Shown here piece by piece: positions 52,242-61,407 of a stretch of DNA of 64,000 nt. The stretch is from Chitinophaga sp. GTDB lineage: Bacteria; Bacteroidota; Bacteroidia; Chitinophagales; Chitinophagaceae. The DNA is taken from NCBI RefSeq assembly GCF_019236475.1, contig NZ_JAFAIX010000009.1, positions 513,526-577,525 on the forward strand. Reading direction: 5' to 3'. The first letter of the stretch is position 1. Each line of letters starts with the position of its first letter. A program made the translations under genes and the position numbers. A model generated the notes under the pieces. The model worked only from the letters and a program-made list of their open reading frames with translations, was not told the DNA's origin and searched no databases.

Positions 52242-53222
52242 ATGAAAATTGCAATCAATGGATTCGGACGTATTGGAAGAATGACCATGAGGGCGCTCCT
52301 GCAGCAACCTGGCGCAGAAGTAGTAGCCATCAACGATCTGGCGGATGTTAATACCCTTGCGCATCTTTTTAAATTTGACTCTGCCCATGGTAAATTCAAC
52401 GGTACCGTGGCCGTAGAAGACGGACACCTCGTTATAAACGATAAAAGAATCCTGTTGCTAAATGAACGGAACCCGGAAAGTCTTCCTTGGAAAGACCTGG
52501 GCGTATACGCAGTGATCGAGTCTACGGGTCGGTTTACGGCAAAAGACAAAGCGGCGGCGCACATTACAGCAGGTGCGAAGAAAGTTTTGATTACCGCGCC
52601 GGCTACTGGTGGTGTAAAAACCATAGTAGATGGTGTCAACAATCACCTGATTAGTCCGGAAGATGAAATCATATCATCCGCTTCTTGTACCACCAATTGC
52701 ATAGCTCCTGTATTACATGTACTGGACAAAGCCTATGGCATTGAATCTGGCTATATGACTACTATTCATGCCTTTACCATGGACCAAATGTTACAAGATG
52801 GTCCGCATAAAGATCTGCGTCGGGCGAGGGCTGCTACACAGTCTATCATCCCTACCACCACGGGCGCTGCTAGGGCTATCGGCGATGTACTGCCCGGCCT
52901 GAAAGGCAGGCTGGATGGCTTCTCTTACAGAGTGCCCGTAATAGATGGTTCCATCGCGGAACTCACTGTCAACCTGCGCCAAACGGTAACGGCAACCACT
53001 ATTAACCAGTTGCTCCAGCACCATGCTGCAACGGATTTGCAAGGCATTATGGAGTATGGTACGGAGCCGCTGGTTTCTGTTGATATTATCGGGAATACGC
53101 ACTCTACTATCGTAGATAGTTTGCTCACTACCGTGATTGGTAATACCGCTAGGGTAGTGGCTTGGTATGATAATGAAGTGGGTATTTCCAACAGGTTGGC
53201 ATCTATGGTGACTACCTTATAG
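52242..53222 (+). CDS. gap: type I glyceraldehyde-3-phosphate dehydrogenase
   Basis: 326 aa. NAD-binding INGFGRIGRMTMRAL and Asp32 (typical of NAD-preferring enzymes), the active-site Cys149 in SASCTTNC, and the C-terminal WYDNEVGISNRL signature. It oxidises glyceraldehyde-3-phosphate to 1,3-bisphosphoglycerate in glycolysis. It is not next to phosphoglycerate kinase and lies after a GlxA-type regulator, so it may be an accessory paralog rather than the main glycolytic copy. Confidence 0.95.
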   Translation: MKIAINGFGRIGRMTMRALLQQPGAEVVAINDLADVNTLAHLFKFDSAHGKFNGTVAVEDGHLVINDKRILLLNERNPESLPWKDLGVYAVIESTGRFTAKDKAAAHITAGAKKVLITAPATGGVKTIVDGVNNHLISPEDEIISSASCTTNCIAPVLHVLDKAYGIESGYMTTIHAFTMDQMLQDGPHKDLRRARAATQSIIPTTTGAARAIGDVLPGLKGRLDGFSYRVPVIDGSIAELTVNLRQTVTATTINQLLQHHAATDLQGIMEYGTEPLVSVDIIGNTHSTIVDSLLTTVIGNTARVVAWYDNEVGISNRLASMVTTL

Positions 53223-53246
53223 TTTATTGCATTTATCAACATTCCC

Positions 53247-53283
53247 AAAGGCTGTCTCAAAACAAGAGGCAGCCTTTTCTTTG
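53247..53283 (+). terminator. intrinsic terminator of the GAPDH gene
   Basis: AAAGGCTGTCTC (53247-53258) pairs with GAGGCAGCCTTT (53266-53277), followed by TCTTTG. Confidence 0.8.
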
Positions 53284-53331
53284 TTTGGGTAAATCAATGA
53301 TTTTTTACAATTCCCCGCCTGTCAGTGCTGG

Positions 53332-53339
53332 TAACTTTG
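53332..53339 (+). promoter_or_regulatory. -7 promoter box for the SnoaL-like gene
   Basis: TAACTTTG fits TAnnTTTG, 16 nt before the ATG at 53356. Confidence 0.5.
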
Positions 53340-53355
53340 TGAAAAATCAATACAA

Positions 53356-53895
53356 ATGAAAACATCACTTTACAGTGCCTGCCTGCTGATGGCGATATTA
53401 CTGCTCTCCATTAAGTCCAACGCTCAAACAACCAGTAACCCTAAAAACAAGGAGGATATTATGCTTACCACTCAAAAAAATAAAGCCGTCATATCAAAAC
53501 TATACGAGCTAGCGCTCAATAAAAATGATATGACCTTGCTGCCTGACTTGATATCGGAAGATTATCCAGGCATACAAGGAGAAAAAGGCGCCGCAGCCTT
53601 CGTAAAACCAGTTGTTGCACTGATGAAATCCTTTCCTGGCATTCAATGGCACATTGAAGAAATGATTGGTGAAGGCAATAAAATTGCAGTCAGATGGAAA
53701 TTGCAAGGTACACAAGCCGCGCCTTTCAACGGCTTTTCAGTAATTGGCAAAACCGTCACCAATGAAGGAATGGCTATATATGAGTTTAAAGAAGGTAAAA
53801 TCATTGGCTCCTATGTACTCACAGACCGCCTCGGGTTTTTACAACAGTTGGAAGTATTACCACAGGATATAACACAGTTGTCAGGTAAAAAATAA
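53356..53895 (+). CDS. exported SnoaL-like (ester cyclase-type) protein
   Basis: 179 aa: Sec signal peptide (MKTSLYSACLLMAILLLSIK, cleavage near NAQ), then a SnoaL-like NTF2 fold (NKAVISKLYELALNKNDMTLLPDLISEDYPG.., IQWHIEEMIGEGNKIAVRWKLQGTQ, FNGFSVIGKTVTNEGMAIYEFKEGKI). Members range from polyketide cyclases to general small-molecule binders; no polyketide genes are nearby. A promoter box and an isolated position suggest a single-gene unit. Confidence 0.8.
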   Translation: MKTSLYSACLLMAILLLSIKSNAQTTSNPKNKEDIMLTTQKNKAVISKLYELALNKNDMTLLPDLISEDYPGIQGEKGAAAFVKPVVALMKSFPGIQWHIEEMIGEGNKIAVRWKLQGTQAAPFNGFSVIGKTVTNEGMAIYEFKEGKIIGSYVLTDRLGFLQQLEVLPQDITQLSGKK

Positions 53896-53901
53896 ACCTG
53901 C

Positions 53902-54169
53902 ACAACTCATTCGGAGTTGTCGGGATCAAAATCTGACATCGTAGATGTCAGATTTTGATCCCGTGTTTTTTGCGGTTTCCGCCACCGCAGGTAGCGGAAA
54001 CCGCTGACCTGGTAGACTAGTACGGTTCCAACTGGCGATATGTTAATGTATCTCCCACCTAGTCAGGTTGAAACTCCCCTCGAGGGGCTCCCTCTGCCGA
54101 TCTGTAAAAGTTCCGCCCACCAGGGCGGAACTTTTACAAACCCCAACTCAACACCGAAGGTGTTGAGTT
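53902..54169. repeat. array of five perfect hairpins
   Basis: In order: ACAACTC/GAGTTGT (53902-53920); a perfect 19-bp hairpin 53922-53940/53944-53962 with triloop GTA, then a T tract, the third member of the GACRTC-GYA-GAYGTC apex family; GCGGTTTCCGC (53972-53982) with 53994-54004; GTAAAAGTTCCGCCC (54104-54118) with 54123-54137; and AACTCAACACC (54145-54155) with 54159-54169. The second is a good terminator for the SnoaL-like gene; the others have no evident role. Confidence 0.7.
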
Positions 54170-54223
54170 AAAACCCACTAAGGTTGCACCATCAAAATAT
54201 AATATATTTAAAATTTATTATTA

Positions 54224-54231
54224 TATATTTG
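54224..54231 (+). promoter_or_regulatory. -7 promoter box for the lipoprotein gene
   Basis: TATATTTG fits TAnnTTTG, 36 nt before the ATG at 54268. Confidence 0.45.
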
Positions 54232-54267
54232 CATATTACATACGTACAGAAAAACCGTAGTAATACT

Positions 54268-55152
54268 ATGAAAATACTTTCCCGATACCTGGTGGTAATC
54301 CTCGCAATATTTTGCTTTGGCTGCAGCGCAGAAATGGCAAGAGACGGTAGTTTCAACCTAAGCCCTAATCAGAACCAGAATGCCAGCGGTACGCTCAAAG
54401 GCACTAACAACGACTGTTTACCAACCGCTATTACTGGTACATTTCAAACCAATGCTGCACAAAATGGCAGTAACTACGTTGTTGCAAATGTAAACGTAAC
54501 AGTTCCTGGTATGTATTCCATTAGCACAGATACCCAGAACGGGGTGAAATTCTCTGCTTCCGGCGTGTTTACTGCCACTGGTATCCAACAGGTGAAACTG
54601 ATACCTAGCGGTACTTTCACCAGTGCAGCGACCACCAATTACACCCTGACTTACGGTAGCTCTTCCTGCCCACTGGCAATTACAGTAGCAGATGGAACAG
54701 GCACAGGTACTCCAGGAACAGATCCTGGCACAGGTGGTAATCCAGGTACAGGCACTGGAACTGGTAGCTGGACCATCACTATTGATGGTAAAACCTATTC
54801 TGGTGACGGCGCTACATTGTCAGATCCTCATTTTATGAACCTGGCTACTTTGCAATTTTCTAACATGAGCAATGTGGGAGTGGCATTTATCCTGAAATAT
54901 GGTAGTGGCGGATTACAACCTGCTACATACACTACCAGCGATGACCAGACCTCACAGTTTTCTGTGATCAACATGGTAACGCAGAAACAGGACTACCAAA
55001 CTACCAAAACCAGTATCGGTGCGTTGACTAATTTGAACATTCAGTCTATCTCCGGTGGTGTTGCTAGGATGACCATCTCAGGAAAAACCATCGACATGGC
55101 CACCAACAAGGCAGTAGCAGTGAGTGGAACTATTACCGCTTCCGTACAATAA
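54268..55152 (+). CDS. surface-type lipoprotein with a Gly/Thr/Pro-rich linker
   Basis: 294 aa from the ATG at 54268, which opens a lipoprotein signal with lipobox FGCS (Cys19). A first beta-rich domain (about 45-145) is joined by a repetitive linker of Gly, Thr and Pro (GTGTGTPGTDPGTGG) to a second domain starting at SWTITIDGKTYSG, which resembles calcium- or carbohydrate-binding add-on domains but is not recognised. It is probably displayed at the outer membrane. Function unknown. Confidence 0.75.
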   Translation: MKILSRYLVVILAIFCFGCSAEMARDGSFNLSPNQNQNASGTLKGTNNDCLPTAITGTFQTNAAQNGSNYVVANVNVTVPGMYSISTDTQNGVKFSASGVFTATGIQQVKLIPSGTFTSAATTNYTLTYGSSSCPLAITVADGTGTGTPGTDPGTGGNPGTGTGTGSWTITIDGKTYSGDGATLSDPHFMNLATLQFSNMSNVGVAFILKYGSGGLQPATYTTSDDQTSQFSVINMVTQKQDYQTTKTSIGALTNLNIQSISGGVARMTISGKTIDMATNKAVAVSGTITASVQ

Positions 55153-55175
55153 GACGCATACATATTTTTATAGTG

Positions 55176-55211
55176 AACCCGGATCTACCTGATCCGGGTT
55201 TTCTTTTTTCC
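55176..55211 (+). terminator. intrinsic terminator of the lipoprotein gene
   Basis: Perfect 10-bp arms AACCCGGATC (55176-55185) and GATCCGGGTT (55191-55200), followed by TTCTTTTTTC. Confidence 0.85.
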
Positions 55212-55264
55212 TGCAATCCCGTTACAACTATTTTGATTATCTTAATTGTAAATCTTCCGTTGTT

Positions 55265-56149
55265 ATGAAAACTTTGGGTATATCTCCTAAATATGGACCC
55301 ATAGGCGGCTGGCTGTTCCAGCGATTTACCTTGCTGGATAATCGCAGCAACCGGATAGCCCTGATTCTCTTTTGTGCGGTATTCTCTTTCTTTTTCATGG
55401 ACATCTTTCTGCCCTTTAATATCAATACCTGGTATGAGGGGATGAACCTTTCCTTGTTTACCATCTTGGGTATTTTCACCCTCTGTGGTACCCTCGCATT
55501 GAGTACCTCCCAATTTCTGTTGTACCGCCTGAAATGGAGAAAACATATTTCCCATGGTGGCTACTTACTGTGGATCGCCATGGAAGTAATCCTGATAGGA
55601 GGGGTGGTTACTATCGTGAATGCCGGGATTAATCCGGGCATCTATCTTACGTTCTCTGAATTCTGTTCTACCCTGCCATATATCGCCTTGATCATTTCCA
55701 TTCCTTATGCGCTATCCTTGCTCTGGTTCCATACCCGTAGCAAAGTGGCGGAAGTCCGCCAGTTGGAGCAGCATCTCACTACAACAGAAATAAAAGATAC
55801 GACGGTTCATATTCTAGATGAACATGATAAACCGGTCCTTTCCCTACTGCCGGAAAAACTCCTCCTCGTCAAAGCAGAGGATAACTATGTCCACGTTTTC
55901 TACTTGGCTGGCAATACCATCAAAAAGGAATTGATCCGGACTTCCATGAAAAAGGTGGAATCGGAAATCGCGGCCTTTGGATTTAACCGGAGCCACCGAT
56001 CGTATATCGTTAACTTATCAAGAGTGGTACTGTTCCGCAAACAGAATAAAGGACATTTCGTATACCTGGAAGGGTTAGATGATATGGAGGTGCCGGTATC
56101 TGGTTCTTACCTGGCTTTCTTCTCCGAACGATTTTCTCCTGCCTGTTAA
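55265..56149 (+). CDS. LytTR DNA-binding regulator with a four-helix membrane domain
   Basis: 294 aa. Four transmembrane helices in residues 35-160, then a LytTR domain (about 190-290: KLLLVKAEDNYVHVFYL.., RTSMKKVESEIAAFGFNRSHRSYIVNLSRVV). There is no response-regulator receiver domain, so signals probably arrive through the membrane part or a partner. It is 111 bp upstream of the TonB receptor gene on the same strand and may control the receptor/beta-helix/cytochrome genes that follow. Confidence 0.88.
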   Translation: MKTLGISPKYGPIGGWLFQRFTLLDNRSNRIALILFCAVFSFFFMDIFLPFNINTWYEGMNLSLFTILGIFTLCGTLALSTSQFLLYRLKWRKHISHGGYLLWIAMEVILIGGVVTIVNAGINPGIYLTFSEFCSTLPYIALIISIPYALSLLWFHTRSKVAEVRQLEQHLTTTEIKDTTVHILDEHDKPVLSLLPEKLLLVKAEDNYVHVFYLAGNTIKKELIRTSMKKVESEIAAFGFNRSHRSYIVNLSRVVLFRKQNKGHFVYLEGLDDMEVPVSGSYLAFFSERFSPAC

Positions 56150-56260
56150 AAATTCACCCCGCCTGCTGGCAATTTCGCCCCAAACCCGCTCTAGTAAGCA
56201 CTTCGCCTGTTGCTTTTTGATTAATATCGCCTCAGTGCCAAAATCAAAAAACAACTCCCC

Positions 56261-59005
56261 ATGTTCAAAGCTGTTCAGTGGATTACAATGATGTTGCTTT
56301 TCAGCGCTCCCCTGATGGCGCAGCAGGTTATTACCGGTACGGTCCGCAACCGCGATACCAAAGAACCGGTGCCTGTCGTCTCGGTGACGATGAAAGATGC
56401 ACCCAACGGCGATTATACCAACGACCAGGGACATTTTCGCTTTTCTACCCGCAAACAATACCCCATCACACTCATTTTTACCTGTATCGGTTTTGAATCC
56501 CAGACAATGGAGCTGAAAGGTCCGGGCGCCATCCAGGTAACCCTGATTCCCGCTTCCGTACTCGGTAAGGAAGTAGTGGTCTCCGCCAGCAGGAATATCC
56601 AGAAGAAAATTGAATCGCCCGTTACGATTGAGCGCATTGGCAACCGGGATATCATCAATTCGCCCCAGCCCAGTTACTACAACATGCTACAGGGGCTAAA
56701 AGGGGTGGATATCACCACCAGTAGTCTGACCTTCACCACGGTGACCACTCGCGGATTCAATACCAGCGGTAATACCAATTTTACCCAAATCGTGGATGGC
56801 ATGGATAACCAGGCTCCCGGTCTGAACTTCGCCTTGGGTGCGGCCATTGGTCTAACAGAACTGGATGTAGATAACTTGGAACTATTATCTGGCGCTTCTT
56901 CTGCGCTCTATGGCTCCCGAGGCCTCAATGGTACCATGGTGATGACGGGAAAAGATCCGTTTAAATACCAAGGCCTTAGTTTGCAAGTGACACAAGGCGT
57001 GAACCATATTCAAAAAGGAAAATCCAACGATCCTTTAGGACCTTCTCCCTATTATGACTATACCTTACGCTGGGCAAAAAAGATCAACGATCGCTTTGCC
57101 TTCAAGGTGAATCTGCAGTATATCCAGGCGAAAGATTGGGTGGCTGCAGATACCACCAATACCAATAGTCTGGGCTCCCGCTATACCGACCCGAATTATA
57201 ACGGCGTGAATTTATATGGTAGCAAGACTTCGGTAGACATCAATCCCTTCCTCCAGGGCGCCCTCGCTCAGAATCCTGATCTGGCGCCATTGATAAATCC
57301 CATGTTAGATACGAGTCACTATGTGGCCAGAACAGGGTACCCAGAATATAATTACCTCAGCAGCGATGCTAAACTCTTCAAAGCCAATACGGAACTGCGT
57401 TATAAAATCAAACCAGGACTGGAAGCTATTGGTAGTGCTACTTACGCAAAGGGAAATGCGGTGTACAGCAATGATACCCGCTATGCACTGACAGGCTACT
57501 ATCTTACCCAATACCGCCTAGAGCTGAAAGCGCCACATTGGTTTGTACGGGCGTATACCACGCAGGAGAATTCCGGTAAAACTGTTATTGCCAGTCCTAC
57601 CGCCCAACTCATCAACGAAGCCTGGAAACCCAGCTACGATGCTAATACCGGCGATGGTTGGTATCCGCAATATACTGGTGCTTTACTCCAAGCCATGGCG
57701 GCAGGACAGAGCTACGAGTCTGCCAGTTGGGCCGCCCGTCAGTTTGCTGACCAAGGACGTCCAGATGCAGGCAGCGCGCAGTTCCTACACCTGAAAGATA
57801 GTATTGCCGGCATGCCCACATCCAAAGGCGGTACACTGTTCCTGGATAAGAGTCGCCTCTACAATGCGGAAGCGCAGTATAATTTCGGGCACCTGTTCAA
57901 ATTCGCGGAAATCATTGCGGGGCTGAACTACCGCTTGTATAAACTGGATTCAAAAGGAACCCTGTTCCCGGATAATGATGGTCCCATTAATGTAGCGGAG
58001 TATAGCGCCTATGCACAGGCCACTAAAAAAGTGATACATAATAAACTGAGTTTGAGTGCGGCATTTCGTTATGATAAAAACACGCTCTTCGAAAAGCCAC
58101 GGGTAACTACCCGTACCTCCGGCGTGCTGGAACTGGCCAAGGAAAGCTTCCTGCGTTTCTCTTATCAGAATGCATATAGTTTCCCTTCCAATATCCAAGC
58201 ATTGCAATCCACACCGATTGACTATAACAGCTTTGCTGCAGGTGGATCTACGCGCTTGCTGAATGGGGTATATCAATTTGATAAATATCCTGCTTACACA
58301 CTGGAAAGTGTAGTGAAATATCAGAAGTCGCAGAACCCGGATTCATTGGTGAAATTTCAGCCGAAAGATATTATGCCGCAATCCGTAGATGCGTTCGAGT
58401 TAGGATGGTCTTCGTTGATTGGAGGGAAGGTATTGGTAGATGTGCTGGGATATTATTCTACTTGGAAAAATTTCATCGGATATGTGAATGTGGCCAATAC
58501 GCCTGGTACCACGGATGTGACTGCCTTCAAAAATCACAGTACGTATGTGCAGTATAACATCGCTTACAATGGCGCCGAAACCGTGAATACGTATGGCTAT
58601 GCCGCCAGTATCAGTGTTGATCTCTCGAAAAACTTCTTGGCAAAATTCAATTTCTCTTCTGACTTCCTGAAAAATAGGAATAATAGTCAGATCAATAATT
58701 TCAATACGCCGAATCATAAATTCAACATTGATTTTGGGAATGAAGGATTTGGGAAGAAGCAACGGTATTCGTTCAATACTACTTTCCGTTATCGCCCTGC
58801 CTATTTCTACCAAATCGGTTTTGCTAGCGGCACGGTGGATGCCTCTGCTGTGCTGGATGCACAGATCAGTTATAAATTGCTGCAAGCACATTCCAAAATC
58901 AAACTGGGTGCAACGAATTTAACGAATACCTATTACCGTACAGGCTTTGGAAGTCCTGCGATTGGCGGTATGTACTATGTTTCCTTTGCTTATAATGTAT
59001 TCTGA
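56261..59005 (+). CDS. TonB-dependent outer-membrane receptor
   Basis: 914 aa: signal peptide (ending near LMAQQ), CarboxypepD_reg-like domain (about 22-105), TonB plug (SPVTIERIGNRDIINSPQPSYYNMLQGLKGVDI..; LLSGASSALYGSRGLNGTM) and a 22-strand-type barrel ending in YNVF. It lacks the SusC-type features and has no SusD partner. It should import a ligand across the outer membrane with TonB energy. The next two genes (beta-helix lipoprotein and diheme cytochrome) are close and in the same direction, so the three probably share a function. Confidence 0.92.
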   Translation: MFKAVQWITMMLLFSAPLMAQQVITGTVRNRDTKEPVPVVSVTMKDAPNGDYTNDQGHFRFSTRKQYPITLIFTCIGFESQTMELKGPGAIQVTLIPASVLGKEVVVSASRNIQKKIESPVTIERIGNRDIINSPQPSYYNMLQGLKGVDITTSSLTFTTVTTRGFNTSGNTNFTQIVDGMDNQAPGLNFALGAAIGLTELDVDNLELLSGASSALYGSRGLNGTMVMTGKDPFKYQGLSLQVTQGVNHIQKGKSNDPLGPSPYYDYTLRWAKKINDRFAFKVNLQYIQAKDWVAADTTNTNSLGSRYTDPNYNGVNLYGSKTSVDINPFLQGALAQNPDLAPLINPMLDTSHYVARTGYPEYNYLSSDAKLFKANTELRYKIKPGLEAIGSATYAKGNAVYSNDTRYALTGYYLTQYRLELKAPHWFVRAYTTQENSGKTVIASPTAQLINEAWKPSYDANTGDGWYPQYTGALLQAMAAGQSYESASWAARQFADQGRPDAGSAQFLHLKDSIAGMPTSKGGTLFLDKSRLYNAEAQYNFGHLFKFAEIIAGLNYRLYKLDSKGTLFPDNDGPINVAEYSAYAQATKKVIHNKLSLSAAFRYDKNTLFEKPRVTTRTSGVLELAKESFLRFSYQNAYSFPSNIQALQSTPIDYNSFAAGGSTRLLNGVYQFDKYPAYTLESVVKYQKSQNPDSLVKFQPKDIMPQSVDAFELGWSSLIGGKVLVDVLGYYSTWKNFIGYVNVANTPGTTDVTAFKNHSTYVQYNIAYNGAETVNTYGYAASISVDLSKNFLAKFNFSSDFLKNRNNSQINNFNTPNHKFNIDFGNEGFGKKQRYSFNTTFRYRPAYFYQIGFASGTVDASAVLDAQISYKLLQAHSKIKLGATNLTNTYYRTGFGSPAIGGMYYVSFAYNVF

Positions 59006-59028
59006 TAACCCGATAAAAAACGAACATC

Positions 59029-60303
59029 ATGTATAAATGCAGATTACTTTTCCTGGGACTGGCAGTACTATTGGTACATGCCTGTAAACAGGCGTCGGTA
59101 GACAATCACGGCTATGTCCGCGAACTGAGTTTCGGTCCTGGTGAGGAACCTAAAATCATCGAAGCAATGCTATCGATGAAAGATAGTACCATCATGGAAT
59201 TGAAAGCAGGTACCTACAAATTTGATAACCTCAGTCTAGCCCAATTGAAACATATTTTCATCAAGGGTGCAGGAGCAGAGAAAACCATTCTTGATTTCTC
59301 CGCGCAGAGTCAGGGTGGAGAAGGCATGCGCGTCACCGATGTGAAAGGATTCACGATAGCAGCGCTTACCCTGCAAGACTCAAAAGGAGACCTGATAAAA
59401 ATTAATAAATGTGAAGATGTAACAATATCTGATTTGCGAGCAGTTTGGTCAAAATCAGATAGCACTTCCGGCGGCTATGCTATTTATCCGGTGATGTGCA
59501 AACGTGTATTGATTGAAAACTGTTATGCACAGGGCGCTTCCGACGCTGGTATATATGTCGGACAAACAGATAGCGCGATTGTTAGGAAGTGTAAAGCATT
59601 TAAAAATGTGGCTGGTTGTGAAATTGAAAATACCAGTCATGCCCAGGTATACGACAATGAATTCTGGGGCAATACAGCGGGTTTCCTGGTATTCGATTTA
59701 CCAGATCTCAGCAAACGCGGTGGCTTTGTGGACGCATACAACAACTATTTCCACGACAACAACGAAGTGAATTTTGCGAAATCTGGCAGCTTTGGTAATA
59801 CTTGGGGAGTAGGCAATGCAGCCCCTGGTAGCGGGGTGATTGTGCTAGCAGCGTCTGATGTCAACATACATCATAACAAAATAGTCAACAATAACTCCAC
59901 TGCCATTGCGGTAGTATCCGGATTTTTTATTGATGAGAAAGCGGGAGAGAAGATGAACGATCACTATTTCCCTATCCCGCGTAATATTCATGTGCATGAT
60001 AATGAAATGCAGGTGGCAGATAGCTTTCCGCCAGCGGTATACACCCATCATATAGGGAAAGTGCTGGTGGCCATTGAGCAACAGCTCAATGCGCAAGATC
60101 CTGCAAGAGGAAAGGCAAGGCTGCCCTACATTATTTGGGATGGTATCACTACCAATATCCTGACAAAAGGAACAGGCGTAAACCCAGATTCTATTTGTGT
60201 ACAGCAAAAACAAAACAACTTGTTTGTGAATGCTGACGGTCTCAATCTAGGAAAGCCAGGATGGCATCCTACTACCGATGTAACACCTTTTCAGTGTAAA
60301 TAA
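59029..60303 (+). CDS. parallel beta-helix lipoprotein
   Basis: 424 aa with a lipoprotein signal (lipobox VHAC, Cys19). The body is a right-handed parallel beta-helix of Pbh1-like repeats (HIFIKGAGAEKTILDF, VTISDLRAVW, VLIENCYAQGASDAGIYVGQTDSAIVRKC, AQVYDNEFWGNTAGFLVFD, VNIHHNKIVNNNSTAI). In several bacteria such a protein is encoded next to a diheme cytochrome of the SO2930/HNE_0200 type, as here (13 bp before the cytochrome start). Its biochemical role is not established; binding or cutting a polysaccharide is possible. Confidence 0.85.
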   Translation: MYKCRLLFLGLAVLLVHACKQASVDNHGYVRELSFGPGEEPKIIEAMLSMKDSTIMELKAGTYKFDNLSLAQLKHIFIKGAGAEKTILDFSAQSQGGEGMRVTDVKGFTIAALTLQDSKGDLIKINKCEDVTISDLRAVWSKSDSTSGGYAIYPVMCKRVLIENCYAQGASDAGIYVGQTDSAIVRKCKAFKNVAGCEIENTSHAQVYDNEFWGNTAGFLVFDLPDLSKRGGFVDAYNNYFHDNNEVNFAKSGSFGNTWGVGNAAPGSGVIVLAASDVNIHHNKIVNNNSTAIAVVSGFFIDEKAGEKMNDHYFPIPRNIHVHDNEMQVADSFPPAVYTHHIGKVLVAIEQQLNAQDPARGKARLPYIIWDGITTNILTKGTGVNPDSICVQQKQNNLFVNADGLNLGKPGWHPTTDVTPFQCK

Positions 60304-60316
60304 TATTGCTTTGCTT

Positions 60317-61372
60317 ATGAGGAAAATATGTGTGGCGGCGCTTTTCATGTTAGTGTGCTATTGTTGCAGTCAATCTGTGAAAGCGCCGGCCCGTGCGCCG
60401 TTTGAGTTTAGAGACCTATTGTCCGACTATCATTTCTTTGAAGGTGCGCTAAAGCAGCTCCATCCGCGCAACGGGGTAACCGGCTACCAACTGGCAACCC
60501 CGTTGTTTACAGACTATTCCGTGAAGGATCGTTTTATCGTATTGCCGAAAGACAGCTTCCTAACCTATAATGGTAGCGGCTTGCCCATTTTCCCGGATTC
60601 GACTTTCATTGTGAAAAATTTCGCATATACGAATGTCAATCATGAGAAAATAATGATAGAAACAAGGATACTTTTCAAAGATCCTTATGACCATGGTTGG
60701 AAGGTGATGAATTACTTGTGGAATGATGCGCAAACGGATGCTAGTCGCTGGATTGCGGGGAAACGTATTTCCATCACCTTCCTGGATGACCAAGGGCAGC
60801 AGCATTCCACGATGTACCAGATGCCGAATACGAATGACTGCAAACGTTGTCATATCAATAACAGTGTGCTGACGCCAATTGGTCCTAAAATCAGGAATCT
60901 GAATTGGACGCCGCCAGGAACGGCCGGAAATCAGCTACAGCGTTGGGCTTCCGCGGGCATGCTGCATCAATTACCAGCAATAGCTAGTGTACATCAATTA
61001 CCCGTATGGACGGATAGTCTGCATTTCAGTGTAGGCGAGCGGGCACGTGCTTACCTGGATGTGAATTGTGCGCACTGTCATATCAAAGGGGGAGATGCTT
61101 ATAACACAGGACTTTTCCTGGATTATGAAAGCACTGCTAGTGTACCAGGCGTGTATAAATCGCCTGTATCAGCAGGTGGAGGAGCAGGAGGATTGGATTA
61201 TGATATTGTTCCGGGAGACGCGGGTTCAAGTATCCTCGCTTATCGCATGAATAGCGTGGAACCGGGTGTCGCGATGCCAGAATTAGCCAGAACAGTGATT
61301 CATAAAGAAGGCGTAGCCTTGATTTCCAAATGGATCAACGAAATGCCGAAAGAAAATAAAAAGAGTAGATAA
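60317..61372 (+). CDS. diheme c-type cytochrome, SO2930/HNE_0200-like
   Basis: 351 aa from the ATG at 60317 (a TTG six bases upstream is less likely). It has a lipoprotein-like signal with Cys residues near position 15-17. Two haem c sites are visible, CKRCH (about residue 175) and CAHCH (about 252), each with covalent attachment Cys and axial His. The N-terminal portion (LSDYHFFEG.. YQLATPLFTDYSVKDRFIVLP) matches the conserved hypothetical family with this arrangement. It should carry electrons in the periplasm or at the outer membrane. It is in one unit with the beta-helix lipoprotein and TonB receptor genes. Confidence 0.87.
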   Translation: MRKICVAALFMLVCYCCSQSVKAPARAPFEFRDLLSDYHFFEGALKQLHPRNGVTGYQLATPLFTDYSVKDRFIVLPKDSFLTYNGSGLPIFPDSTFIVKNFAYTNVNHEKIMIETRILFKDPYDHGWKVMNYLWNDAQTDASRWIAGKRISITFLDDQGQQHSTMYQMPNTNDCKRCHINNSVLTPIGPKIRNLNWTPPGTAGNQLQRWASAGMLHQLPAIASVHQLPVWTDSLHFSVGERARAYLDVNCAHCHIKGGDAYNTGLFLDYESTASVPGVYKSPVSAGGGAGGLDYDIVPGDAGSSILAYRMNSVEPGVAMPELARTVIHKEGVALISKWINEMPKENKKSR

Positions 61373-61407
61373 CCTATGCCACTGCTTTAATTTTCCTCGC
61401 AGGATCA

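Noticed and set aside
53902..54169. Repetitive hairpin DNA resembling a CRISPR array
   Set aside because: The hairpins differ from each other in sequence, there are no constant-length spacers and no cas genes.
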